From the NCBI GenBank assembly GCA_017634825.1, contig JAGBMP010000047.1, positions 1 to 39,523 of the forward strand: a stretch of DNA of 39,523 nt, in the 5' to 3' direction. This DNA comes from Butyrivibrio sp. (GTDB lineage Bacteria; Bacillota; Clostridia; Lachnospirales; Lachnospiraceae). The translations under genes were made by a program, and so were the position numbers. This document shows, piece by piece, positions 24,610 through 32,425 of this stretch (within the stretch, counting starts at the first letter, position 1; every line of letters begins with the position of its first letter). The notes beneath the pieces were generated by a model. The model had not been told where the DNA came from and searched no databases. It saw only the letters and a program-made list of their open reading frames with translations.

Positions 24610-26673
24610 TTAAATCTTCATTGCGATGTCCCATGCACCCCAGATAGCTGAACGGATATTTCCAACCTTCTGGCAATCGCCAAGAAGGTGTACGTTCTTA
24701 GCTGCCTGTAGGAGTGGAATAGGATGATATCCAACTGACATGATAACATTGTCAGCCGGAAGAGTAATTGTTCTTCCATCCTTGAGGTTAACATCAACAC
24801 TCTTTTCATTAATCTGCTTAACACCTGCATTGAGATATACAGGAACATTGTTGGTCTTGAAGCAGTCACGAAGGTAACTTGTGTTAGCAAGGCACATGTT
24901 CTTAACTGCAATAAGGTCATCCTTCATCTCAACGATCTGAGGGTTCTTGCCCTTTCTGAACAGATCAAGAGCGATCTCACAGCCTGTAAGACCTCCGCCA
25001 ATGATAACAACATCGTTTCCTACGCTCTTCTTACCAAGGAGGTAATCTGTAGCATCCATAGCATACTCTGCTGCTCCGGGAATCGGAATCTTGTTGGCCT
25101 CAGCACCTGTTGCGATGATGTACTCGTCAGCTGATGGCAGTGAATCAGGTCTTACTTCATAATTGAAGTGGATCTTGACACCGAGCTTTTTAAGCTGATG
25201 CTTCTGCCATGCGATGAGCTGTTTATCCTTCTCCTTGAACTCAGGAGCTGCAGCTGCGATGAATACACCGCCAAGCTCGCTGGTCTTCTCATAGATCTCA
25301 GGCTTATGTCCGCGAAGAGCAAGGATTCTTGCTGCTTCCATACCACCTACACCGCCGCCGATGATGGCGACCTTCTTAGGTGAATCGGTAGGTTTAACTC
25401 TGTATTTCTTGGACTGCATGCTGCGAGGGTTAACCGCGCACTTACACATTCCTGCAGACTCTGAAAGATCCTGGTCATTGGCTGTTCCATTGTGCTTGGT
25501 AAGGTTAAAGCATGCTGAATGACAGCAGATACATGGACGGATTTCCTCCTCCATGCCTCTCTTAAGCTTGGATACCCACTTGGGATCAGCAAGGAACTGT
25601 CTTCCGACAGCCATAGCATCGATGCCGCCCTCTCTGATGGCTGCTGCTCCAACATCGGGTTCCATCTTACCTGCACATACAACAGGAATATCAACGAACT
25701 TCTTGATGTGCTCAACATCCGCGAGGTTACAGTTCTGAGGCATGTACTGCGGTGGATGTGCCCAGTACCAGGCATCATAGGTTCCGTTGTCACAGTTGAG
25801 CATATCGTAACCTGCATCCTGAAGGTACTTAGCAGCCTTCTCAGACTCTTCCATATCTCTTCCGATCTCTTCGAAGTCCTCACCGGGCATAGCTCCGTAC
25901 TGGAATGCCTTGGTCATGGACCTTACGGAATATCTAAGAGAAACAGGGAAGTCGTCCCCACATTTCTTCTTGATCTCTTTTACAATCTCTACTGCGAAAC
26001 GATAGCGATTCTCAAAAGATCCGCCGTAGTCGTCAGTACGCTTGTTGGTGTACTTAAGTGTGAACTGGTCAAGGAGGTATCCCTCGTGAACAGCATGCAC
26101 TTCAACACCGTCAACTCCAGCTTCCTTACACAGTCTTGCTGTCTCTCCGAAAGCATAGATGATGTCCTTGATCTCTTTTTCTGTGATGGCACGTGTTGTT
26201 ACGTCATCAGCCCAACGATTAGGAAGAACTGAAGGCGCTGCTGTAAGATACTCTGCATCGATGTAAGGCTTAGCAAGTGTGTTAAGAGCCTTGTTCTTGG
26301 CAAGAAGTGCAAGCGGAGCTGTAAGGGCAAAAGACCTGCCAAATCCGGCAGTCATCTGCACAAACATCTTGGCTCCCGTAGCATGGAGTTCATCCATGAA
26401 GTCGGCCAGCTCACTGAATTTGCGCTTGTTCTGATACAGCCATTTTCCGCCCAGCATGTCTTTTACCGGAGCGATACCGGGAATAACAAGTCCGCAGTCG
26501 TGCTTGGCAATCTTTAAAAGAAGCCTTGCTGCCTCTTTGTCGAAATGACTTCCGCCTGGTTCCATCCAGCCGAAAATACATGTGCCACCCATGGGCGCCA
26601 GTACAATCCTGTTCTTGATCTCAAGATTGCCGATCTTCCATGGGGTGAACAGTGATTCATATTCCTGTTTCAT
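24610..26673 (-). CDS. 2-enoate reductase-type flavoenzyme (old yellow enzyme/FadH family)
   Basis: This 687-residue enzyme has an FMN TIM barrel (1-370, KNRIVLAPMGGT; catalytic segment EVHAVHEGYLLDQFTLKYTNKR). Cysteines for one [4Fe-4S] cluster follow (CICCHSAC ... CKCAVNP, about 376-410). The C-terminal FAD/NAD(P) module has GGGVGGMEAARI and GGGLTGCEIALDL. The layout and the FGWMEPGG segment resemble clostridial 2-enoate reductases (FldZ type), which reduce enoates from 2-hydroxyacyl-CoA dehydration. Related families (2,4-dienoyl-CoA reductase, BaiCD) cannot be excluded. It is the last gene of the dehydratase operon, 18 nt after the ACS-like gene, so a shared pathway is plausible. Confidence 0.85.
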   Translation of the reverse strand: MKQEYESLFTPWKIGNLEIKNRIVLAPMGGTCIFGWMEPGGSHFDKEAARLLLKIAKHDCGLVIPGIAPVKDMLGGKWLYQNKRKFSELADFMDELHATGAKMFVQMTAGFGRSFALTAPLALLAKNKALNTLAKPYIDAEYLTAAPSVLPNRWADDVTTRAITEKEIKDIIYAFGETARLCKEAGVDGVEVHAVHEGYLLDQFTLKYTNKRTDDYGGSFENRYRFAVEIVKEIKKKCGDDFPVSLRYSVRSMTKAFQYGAMPGEDFEEIGRDMEESEKAAKYLQDAGYDMLNCDNGTYDAWYWAHPPQYMPQNCNLADVEHIKKFVDIPVVCAGKMEPDVGAAAIREGGIDAMAVGRQFLADPKWVSKLKRGMEEEIRPCICCHSACFNLTKHNGTANDQDLSESAGMCKCAVNPRSMQSKKYRVKPTDSPKKVAIIGGGVGGMEAARILALRGHKPEIYEKTSELGGVFIAAAAPEFKEKDKQLIAWQKHQLKKLGVKIHFNYEVRPDSLPSADEYIIATGAEANKIPIPGAAEYAMDATDYLLGKKSVGNDVVIIGGGLTGCEIALDLFRKGKNPQIVEMKDDLIAVKNMCLANTSYLRDCFKTNNVPVYLNAGVKQINEKSVDVNLKDGRTITLPADNVIMSVGYHPIPLLQAAKNVHLLGDCQKVGNIRSAIWGAWDIAMKI

Positions 26674-26691
26674 TTAGGCAATTCCTTTCGT

Positions 26692-27408
26692 TTATTTTTT
26701 ATTCTTTCCAAGATGCAGCTCGCGCATGCCCTCGACCTCATCACAAACCGGCTTCATGCTGCAGTGACCGCAGTCCGTAGGCAGTCCGTCGAGAATGTGA
26801 GTAAGAGTCTTGGTGATGGCATCCACCTTGTCTGCATTTGGCATAAGAGCTTCTACCAGCTCTTTTTCTGTGATGAAAATAACCCTGACTTTCTTTACCT
26901 GCTCGAGCTCCTTGTACTTGGCAATATAGGCTGCTCCCACGCCGGCAAAGTTTATTCCCTTATTCAGGGCACTCTTTGCAATACGAACCTGCTCCTGATT
27001 GCTCTGGGAAGATACTCTTACCATGTAACCTTCAGGGAAAACATGGTACCTTACGAACTCAAGATTTCTGATGGCCTGGAAAGCCTTCTCCTGATCCTCA
27101 TCTTCTCCAAGATCACCTGTCTCAAGGATCACAATCCTGGCAAAGGCTGTAGGGCCGCTTATCTCCGAGATGTCTTTTCCGTAAACGACTATCTCGTCAT
27201 CAAGGACCTTCCCCGATGTGGTGACACAGGTGTAGTTAACCGAAGGAAGTCCTGCTGATCCAAGCTCAAGCGCAGCATCTCTCTGCATGATGAACTCAGT
27301 GTTATCAAGACATTTCCAGGCAGACGTCTTTTCATAGGAAAAGACCTTTCCCTGTGCCTTCTCAAGTTCCCTTGTTGTCACATCGATCAAATTATCATAT
27401 AACTTCAT
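26692..27408 (-). CDS. Free-standing protein resembling part of the acetyl-CoA synthase beta subunit (AcsB/CdhC)
   Basis: The product has 238 residues. LELGSAGLPSVNYTCVT...DDEIVVYGKDI (about 48-80) and VRIAKSALNKGINFAGVGA...VKKVRVIFITEKE (about 141-184) resemble the region of acetyl-CoA synthase that precedes its A-cluster domain. The C-terminus has C213, C216 and C222 (DCGHC...KPVC), but the protein stops before the rest of an A-cluster, including the CGC motif. It is therefore unlikely to be a complete synthase. ATG 27408 is chosen for its AGAAGG site; a longer reading would overlap the 55-aa gene. It lies 13 nt after that gene in an operon that also encodes a CooC-like ATPase. The similarity is from memory and needs a profile search. 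Confidence 0.55.
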   Translation of the reverse strand: MKLYDNLIDVTTRELEKAQGKVFSYEKTSAWKCLDNTEFIMQRDAALELGSAGLPSVNYTCVTTSGKVLDDEIVVYGKDISEISGPTAFARIVILETGDLGEDEDQEKAFQAIRNLEFVRYHVFPEGYMVRVSSQSNQEQVRIAKSALNKGINFAGVGAAYIAKYKELEQVKKVRVIFITEKELVEALMPNADKVDAITKTLTHILDGLPTDCGHCSMKPVCDEVEGMRELHLGKNKK

Positions 27409-27421
27409 AAACCTTCTCCAA

Positions 27422-27589
27422 TCAGAACTTAATGTCCGCATTCTTGCGGTCAAAAATCTTGTTTACCTGTGTATATGCCCAGGCCATGAGCTTCTGATCG
27501 AGGTTCCAGAAATAAATGACAAAGAGTATTCCTGTGACAATGGTAAGAATTTTAATTATTTTCAGAATGATCTTTATAGTCTTACTCAT
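27422..27589 (-). CDS. Small single-helix membrane protein, 55 aa
   Basis: The protein starts MSKTIKIILKIIKILTIVTG and continues ILFVIYFWNLDQKL. It has a basic amphipathic start, one membrane helix (about 11-28) and a short polar tail ending DIKF. It is clearly paralogous to the 71-aa protein at 35329-35544 (shared MSK, K, GILF, LDxK positions). Each of the two follows a dehydratase-type module, which makes a real gene very likely despite its size. AAAGGA lies 10 nt before the ATG. It sits 22 nt after the activator gene. The role is unknown; anchoring a complex to the membrane is one guess. Confidence 0.75.
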   Translation of the reverse strand: MSKTIKIILKIIKILTIVTGILFVIYFWNLDQKLMAWAYTQVNKIFDRKNADIKF

Positions 27590-27611
27590 CCTTAATAAGT
27601 CCTTTCACTTA

Positions 27612-28406
27612 TTACTTAGCAAGGCCCTTCTGTCTTGCATACTCAGCAGCTCCAAGTGCTCCCATAAGCTGAGGATCGATAGAAAGATCAACAACCTTGA
27701 GTTTAAGTACCTGCTCGATGGCAGCCTTAAGTCCGGCATTCTTAGCGCATCCACCTGTAAGTGTGATTGAATCTGTAGCGCCTGCCTTCTTGGACATTAC
27801 GAAACATCTCTTGGCAACAGCCATCTCGATACCTGCTGCGATCTCGTCCATAGGCTTTCCTTCACCAACAAGGGTGATAACCTCAGACTCAGCGAAAACC
27901 GTGCACTGAGCTGTGATAGGAATAACGTTCTTAGCTGAGAGTGAGAGGTTTGAGAACTGCTCAAGACTCATCTCGAAGGAACGAGCCATAGCCTCGAAGA
28001 AACGTCCTGTTCCTGCTGCGCACTTATCGTTCATAGCGAAGTTCTTAACTGTTCCGTCTGTATCGATTGAAATACCCTTAACGTCCTGTCCACCGATATC
28101 GATGATAGCCTTAACTGAAGGGTTTGTTACATGTACGCCCATAGCGTGACATGAGATCTCAGAAATGTTCTCGTCAGCAAAAGGAACCTTGTTACGTCCG
28201 TATCCTGTACCGATGAGGTACTCAAGATCCTTGGAACTATTAAGTCCCTCAACCTGATCGATTACTTCCTTCATGGCAATCTCTGCAGACTCCTGAGCAA
28301 TGATCTTGCTCTTTACAGTTGTTCCTGCAACCATCTTGCCTGTCTCATCAACAATTACAGCCTTTGTATATGTTGATCCTACGTCACATCCACCGAAATA
28401 TTTCAT
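27612..28406 (-). CDS. ATP-dependent activator of 2-hydroxyacyl-CoA dehydratase (BcrA/BadF/HgdC family)
   Basis: This 264-residue ASKHA ATPase has the phosphate loop GCDVGSTYTKAVI (6-18), GTGYGR (66-71), IIDIGGQDVK (101-110) and the C-terminal GGCAKN. The two cysteines that hold the dimer-bridging [4Fe-4S] cluster are present: C129 in NDKCAAGTGRFFE and C168 in TAQCTVFAESEV. By homology it hydrolyses ATP to push one low-potential electron into a dehydratase. It lies 61 nt downstream of the first A-type subunit gene, with AGGAGG before the ATG. It is the only activator in the window, so both subunit pairs may depend on it. Confidence 0.95.
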   Translation of the reverse strand: MKYFGGCDVGSTYTKAVIVDETGKMVAGTTVKSKIIAQESAEIAMKEVIDQVEGLNSSKDLEYLIGTGYGRNKVPFADENISEISCHAMGVHVTNPSVKAIIDIGGQDVKGISIDTDGTVKNFAMNDKCAAGTGRFFEAMARSFEMSLEQFSNLSLSAKNVIPITAQCTVFAESEVITLVGEGKPMDEIAAGIEMAVAKRCFVMSKKAGATDSITLTGGCAKNAGLKAAIEQVLKLKVVDLSIDPQLMGALGAAEYARQKGLAK

Positions 28407-28467
28407 TTTAAAAATTCCTCCTAAGAAAACTATTGATTATTTATTTGTTGGTGATATACGCATGGCT

Positions 28468-30243
28468 TTACCATGTGGTATCATCTTCAAAATCCAGCAG
28501 TGACGGATCAACCGGTTCTGCCTTCATAACTGTTCTCATGAACTCGTTAAACTCAGATCTCATATCCTTACGGGATACGGTTCTTGGATCCATAAGGTCG
28601 TGGCTGCACCATAAGAGCTTGATGCCTCTCTCCCTTGCCTGATCCTCAAACAGACCCTGAACAGTAGCCATGTTCTTGCAGGATACGTGCTGATACATAA
28701 GTACGAAGTCTACGTTCCATGCCTCGCACTGTCTCCAGAGCTCTGTAACAACGTGGTCATATCCACCGTTGGTGTGTCTTCTCATTACCATTCTCTCGTA
28801 GAGTCTTGAAAGATCCTTAAGAGCTTCTTCCTTGTCCTCTGTCTCGAGAGGCTTGGTGAAGTTCAGTGACTCCATCTCTACCAGGATATCTACACCCCAG
28901 CAGTTAGCCGCCCAGTTGGAGAAGTTTGCATAGTAGTGAGCAGGGATTGACCAAACGATCGCTCTGTATTTCATCTTGCCGCGCCATGCTTCATCCTTAT
29001 TCTCATAAGCCTTGAGCATGAGCTTATCAACCTTCTTGAAGGTTGAGATGATTCTGGGATCGAGACCTCCGTCCATCTCGTAGTTCCACTTACGGAACAG
29101 CTCGTAGCATGGTCCGATGAGCTGAGGATAAGGAGTCTGGTTGATCTCCCATTTCTGGAGCTCATATTTGGTCTCTTCGTTAAATCTCTTCATGGCAGCA
29201 AAGTAAGCATCCCAGTTCCACTTTGCACCTGTGTTGTCTTCGATAAACTTGATGCAGCCCTTAATGTCTTTTACCGCTGCATCCATAATGGACTCGTCCT
29301 CATATCTGACCGGGAATGCCAGGTGATATGTCGGAAGATCCTTAAATCTGCGGCTTGTATAAGAGGAAGCCATAACAGATCCGTCACAAGGCATTGAGCT
29401 TGAGATGAAGCATGCTCCCATGTGAGGAAGAGCATCCACAACTACCGCTCCGCACTCTGATGAAGGAACCGGGCAGGTATCTGACGGAAGTCCGTAGGAC
29501 TCGATCGCGTCAATGTATGGCATACATGCCAGCTGGTCGATCTCAGAGAGAAGGAATACCGGCATCAGCTGATAAGGAATGCCGATGAGGTCCGGGAATC
29601 CTGCCATGATCTGTGACATTGTCATCTCGTCGAAAAGAACTATCTTCTTGGAAAGGTCTGTGCTGTTACCAACCTTCTCATCTGCCTTCATAAGAAGAAC
29701 CAGATTCTCAGCAACATATCTGAATATTGCATAGATGAGCTCGTGGTGCATCTTAAGAGCTCTTCCTCTAAGTCCCATGGTGTTCTTGTCCATGAAGGAG
29801 TGACAGCAGAAGTATGAGATCATCCATCTGTAATGTGTTGCTCCCATAAGGGCAGGTACCAGGTCTTTTGAGAAGGTTGCAAGAAGCATTCCCCACATTC
29901 TGGTCCACTCATAGAAGTCAACTCCGGTATCCTTTATACCTCTCCACTCACGCCTTACTGTGGCCATCTTGCCATTGGCATAGAGCTTACCGAGCTGTTT
30001 CTCACCGTTGAGGACAAGGTCTTTTACCTCTTCGGGAGACATGTTCTTAAGAAGGTTTACTTCATGGGTAATACGCTTTTTAAGTCCCTTGGCGTCCTTA
30101 CCTGCAGCTGCTGCAACGTCTTTCCAGTCGGTCTCTTTGACCAGCTCTCCGACGATGCCTGCGATCTCTTTCATGTTCTCAGCCTGGGCTTTCCAGTCGA
30201 TGTGGTCTTTAAGTCTGAAATTCTTGGGATCTATGTATTTCAT
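28468..30243 (-). CDS. 2-hydroxyacyl-CoA dehydratase-like A subunit, module 1
   Basis: This 591-residue protein belongs to the HgdA/BcrC-type superfamily (2-hydroxyacyl-CoA dehydratase / benzoyl-CoA reductase). It is longer than typical HgdA (about 480) because of a Lys-rich helical N-terminus of roughly 100 residues. Cysteines matching the module 2 protein are in SDTCPVPSSECG, MPCDGS and HVSCKNM, enough to hold one [4Fe-4S] cluster. The C-terminal family block is DPRTVSRKDMRSEFNEFM, followed by a conserved tail DPSLLDFEDDTTW. The ATG overlaps the stop of the B subunit gene (ATGA), so the pair is co-translated. The substrate is unknown; it is not assignable to a known HgdA, FldB or BcrC type by eye. 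Confidence 0.85.
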   Translation of the reverse strand: MKYIDPKNFRLKDHIDWKAQAENMKEIAGIVGELVKETDWKDVAAAAGKDAKGLKKRITHEVNLLKNMSPEEVKDLVLNGEKQLGKLYANGKMATVRREWRGIKDTGVDFYEWTRMWGMLLATFSKDLVPALMGATHYRWMISYFCCHSFMDKNTMGLRGRALKMHHELIYAIFRYVAENLVLLMKADEKVGNSTDLSKKIVLFDEMTMSQIMAGFPDLIGIPYQLMPVFLLSEIDQLACMPYIDAIESYGLPSDTCPVPSSECGAVVVDALPHMGACFISSSMPCDGSVMASSYTSRRFKDLPTYHLAFPVRYEDESIMDAAVKDIKGCIKFIEDNTGAKWNWDAYFAAMKRFNEETKYELQKWEINQTPYPQLIGPCYELFRKWNYEMDGGLDPRIISTFKKVDKLMLKAYENKDEAWRGKMKYRAIVWSIPAHYYANFSNWAANCWGVDILVEMESLNFTKPLETEDKEEALKDLSRLYERMVMRRHTNGGYDHVVTELWRQCEAWNVDFVLMYQHVSCKNMATVQGLFEDQARERGIKLLWCSHDLMDPRTVSRKDMRSEFNEFMRTVMKAEPVDPSLLDFEDDTTW

Positions 30244-31448
30244 CCAACCACCTCCTGTTCCTGGGCATTTCTTCTGATGCGTTTAATCTCAAGGGCCTCA
30301 ACAAACGCCTGGAAACGTGTTCGCAGCTGTCCTGAATTGTGTACGTTGTAAGATCTGTCAATGGAGAGAGTCGGCCATCCGTACTCCTCAGTGAGGATGT
30401 GGCTGGCAAGAGGTCTCTCAAATGCCCAGAAGTCACAGTACTTCATCTGTTCAAAGATGATTCCGTCAGCGCCGTACTCTTTGGCGAGTCTGTCAGCAGT
30501 ATCTCTTCTCTGCTTTATCTTTTCTTCAGCCATGTACCTTGGGCACTCGGAAGTCATCATGTAATGTCTTGCAATCTGCTTGACGATATCTTCGTCATCA
30601 TTGAGCCTGATCTCTTCTCTTCCCGGGAAGGATCCGTAGCAGTATCTGTCGGCTACGACCATCGCTCCTGCTTCCTCGAGAAGTCTTGTAAGATCAAGGT
30701 CGTCTACCTCTGATCCGACAATTGCAACTCTTGCTCTGAACCATGGCTTGGGATCAGGCTTTCTTGTCTTTATCTCCTCCAAAGTCTCCTTAAGGAGCGG
30801 AAGGATCTTGGCAGTCGGACAGCAGTAGCTCACAAGAGAGATGACATGGAATTCATATCCTGTAATAGGTGGATTCTCCAGCTTTCTGAAGTTTCCGATT
30901 TCTGTGACAACTCTGCAAAGTTCGTTGTGCTCTTCTACTGCCTTTCTGATCGCCTCGTCCGATACGTCGATGCCGAGTTTTTCGTGCATAACATCGAGAA
31001 GTCTAAGGCGCATCTGTGTTGCAACCTGATCTACGTTGTAGTCCTCTACCTTGTAGGGTACATCGGTGTGAGTTACAAAGAAGTGTGGCTTCTTGTTGCA
31101 CTCAAGCACTTCAAGATGCTCATAGCATCTGTTCATGGCTGAGCATGCATCAACACCGGCTACACCGTCCAGATATTCATAACCACCCTCGATGCCTCTC
31201 TCCAAAAGAGCTCTGGCAAACTCGCAGGTGTAATTGGACATGTAGTATGTAGAAATGTCTATCGAACCTGTACGCGGAGCTCGCATACGGGTTGAAAAAC
31301 AATTATCAACATTCAGAAGTACCTCCGGCATGTGATAACAGGTGTATCCGATAGCATACTGCCCTTCTGCCTGTGCTTCCTTGACCAGATCGTTGGCCGC
31401 ATCATCCAATAGATTCTCGAATTTGATTAGATGTTTTAGGTCCTGCAC
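30240..31448 (-). CDS. 2-hydroxyacyl-CoA dehydratase-like B subunit, module 1
   Basis: This 402-residue HgdB/BcrB-like (HGD-D) protein has the opening YTCYHMPEVLL (C37), SNYTCEF (C75), the central VAIVGSEVDDLDLTRLLEEAGAMVVADRYCYG (C270), SECPRYM (C302) and QMKYCDFW (C338). It ends in GQLRTRFQAFVE. These Cys positions are where the family binds its Fe-S cluster. The start is GTG at 31448, with AGGAGG 5 nt upstream. It lies between the CooC-like gene (21 nt) and its A partner (4-bp overlap). Homologues can also be double-cubane reductases acting on small molecules, so dehydration is not assured. Confidence 0.87.
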   Translation of the reverse strand: MQDLKHLIKFENLLDDAANDLVKEAQAEGQYAIGYTCYHMPEVLLNVDNCFSTRMRAPRTGSIDISTYYMSNYTCEFARALLERGIEGGYEYLDGVAGVDACSAMNRCYEHLEVLECNKKPHFFVTHTDVPYKVEDYNVDQVATQMRLRLLDVMHEKLGIDVSDEAIRKAVEEHNELCRVVTEIGNFRKLENPPITGYEFHVISLVSYCCPTAKILPLLKETLEEIKTRKPDPKPWFRARVAIVGSEVDDLDLTRLLEEAGAMVVADRYCYGSFPGREEIRLNDDEDIVKQIARHYMMTSECPRYMAEEKIKQRRDTADRLAKEYGADGIIFEQMKYCDFWAFERPLASHILTEEYGWPTLSIDRSYNVHNSGQLRTRFQAFVEALEIKRIRRNAQEQEVVG

Positions 31449-31469
31449 GGCTACCTCCTTTCTATGCCT

Positions 31470-32231
31470 TTAATAGATTTTTAAATTTTTAAGGGCCTCG
31501 TCGGCGCCCTTTAATATTCCTGTATCCTGCGGAAGTTCAAAGATGCTCCGTCCTTCCATGTCATTCTCTGTCATGGCATCATCCTGAGGGATGACGGATA
31601 CGATCTTAACTCCCTCAATCTCTTTGTCCTTTAGCCTTTCAGGGAACAGTGCCCTGTTTACTATGAGACCGATCTCATCGTACATTACAAGCTCACCTGC
31701 AACGTCCTTAATGGTTCCGATGATCTTAAGACCCTTCTGACTCTGATCCGATACGCACACAAGGTGGGTTACTTTCTCCAGAACTCTTCTGTTGATCTGC
31801 TCAATTCCTGCCTCTCCGTCAATCACCACGTAGTCGAAGTCATCCACGAGCATCTCGATGACCTTCTTAAGATACGTATTGATGGCGCAGTAACATCCGG
31901 CCGCCTCGGGCCTTCCGATAGCAAGAAAAGCAAAACCTCTCTGCTCAGCCATGGCATCATAGAGCCTGAACTTGGCCTCCGCTAATATGTCCTGGGTATC
32001 CTTGAGCTTACCGGTAACATCCTCTGCCACTCTCTTTCTTATCTGGTCCAAAGTCTCAGTGACTTCTACCCCAAGAGCGACAGAAAGACCCACCGCCGGA
32101 TCTGCATCAATAGCCAGAATCTTGGCGTCGGGTCTTTTTTCAGTAAGGAGTCTGACAATAGCAGCAGAAAGAGACGTCTTGCCAACGCCACCTTTGCCCG
32201 CTAGTGCGATAACAACTGTATTATGTGCCAT
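31470..32231 (-). CDS. cooC: CooC/AcsF-type nickel-insertion ATPase
   Basis: This 253-residue MinD-like ATPase has a deviant Walker A (AGKGGVGKTS, 11-20), IDADPAVGLSVALG, and a Walker B-like DYVVIDGEAGIEQINRR. It carries the CxC motif GCYCAINTYL (C113, C115), the nickel/zinc-binding dimer motif of CooC proteins that mature CO dehydrogenase and acetyl-CoA synthase. No such Ni enzyme is encoded in this window. It is the first gene of the dehydratase operon, with GAGGGGG before the ATG and a promoter upstream. This suggests a nickel-dependent client in the same system, but that is inference; a repurposed CooC fold is the alternative. Confidence 0.85.
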   Translation of the reverse strand: MAHNTVVIALAGKGGVGKTSLSAAIVRLLTEKRPDAKILAIDADPAVGLSVALGVEVTETLDQIRKRVAEDVTGKLKDTQDILAEAKFRLYDAMAEQRGFAFLAIGRPEAAGCYCAINTYLKKVIEMLVDDFDYVVIDGEAGIEQINRRVLEKVTHLVCVSDQSQKGLKIIGTIKDVAGELVMYDEIGLIVNRALFPERLKDKEIEGVKIVSVIPQDDAMTENDMEGRSIFELPQDTGILKGADEALKNLKIY

Positions 32232-32267
32232 AAATCCCCCTCGTAGAGTTAATTACCCTGCTCTTAT

Positions 32268-32295
32268 ATTATAAAGGATTGTCTAATTTCTACAA
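32268..32295 (-). promoter_or_regulatory. Promoter of the minus-strand dehydratase operon
   Basis: On the minus strand: TTGTAG (32290-32295), a 16-nt spacer and TATAAT (32268-32273). It is about 35 nt before the CooC-like gene and in the shared divergent region. Confidence 0.5.
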
Positions 32296-32367
32296 GAGCA
32301 TAAGCTTATTCTTTTAACTTTTTGTGATATGTGATATTATATGCTTGAAATTATTATGCATATTTTT

Positions 32368-32399
32368 AAGCAAAATGCCGAAGGCCGTTTTGCTTTTTT
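32368..32399 (+). terminator. Terminator-like hairpin in the leader of the module 2 operon (candidate attenuator)
   Basis: AAGCAAAA (32368-32375) pairs with TTTTGCTT (32388-32395), with an inner GCC/GGC stem around GAA. The structure runs into TTTTTT and ends only about 27 nt before the ATG of the downstream gene. No plus-strand gene lies upstream to need a terminator. No clear antiterminator was identified. Confidence 0.55.
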
Positions 32400-32425
32400 A
32401 ATCTAAAGAGGGGGAAACCAAATAC

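Noticed and set aside
25519..26232. A 237-codon open frame antisense to the enoate-reductase gene
   Set aside because: The opposite strand encodes conserved flavin-barrel motifs in this exact stretch; the antisense product has no recognisable domain or ribosome site.
30240..31448. Module 1 B subunit as a homodimeric double-cubane protein
   Set aside because: Such proteins usually work without a separate large A subunit; here the A gene overlaps the B gene by 4 bp, favouring a heteromeric dehydratase-type complex. Kept only as an alternative.
32332..32347. TGTGATATGTGATA repeat as a CRP/FNR/CooA operator
   Set aside because: The half-sites are direct, not inverted, so they do not make the TGTGA-N6-TCACA palindrome these regulators need. 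Noted only as a repeat.
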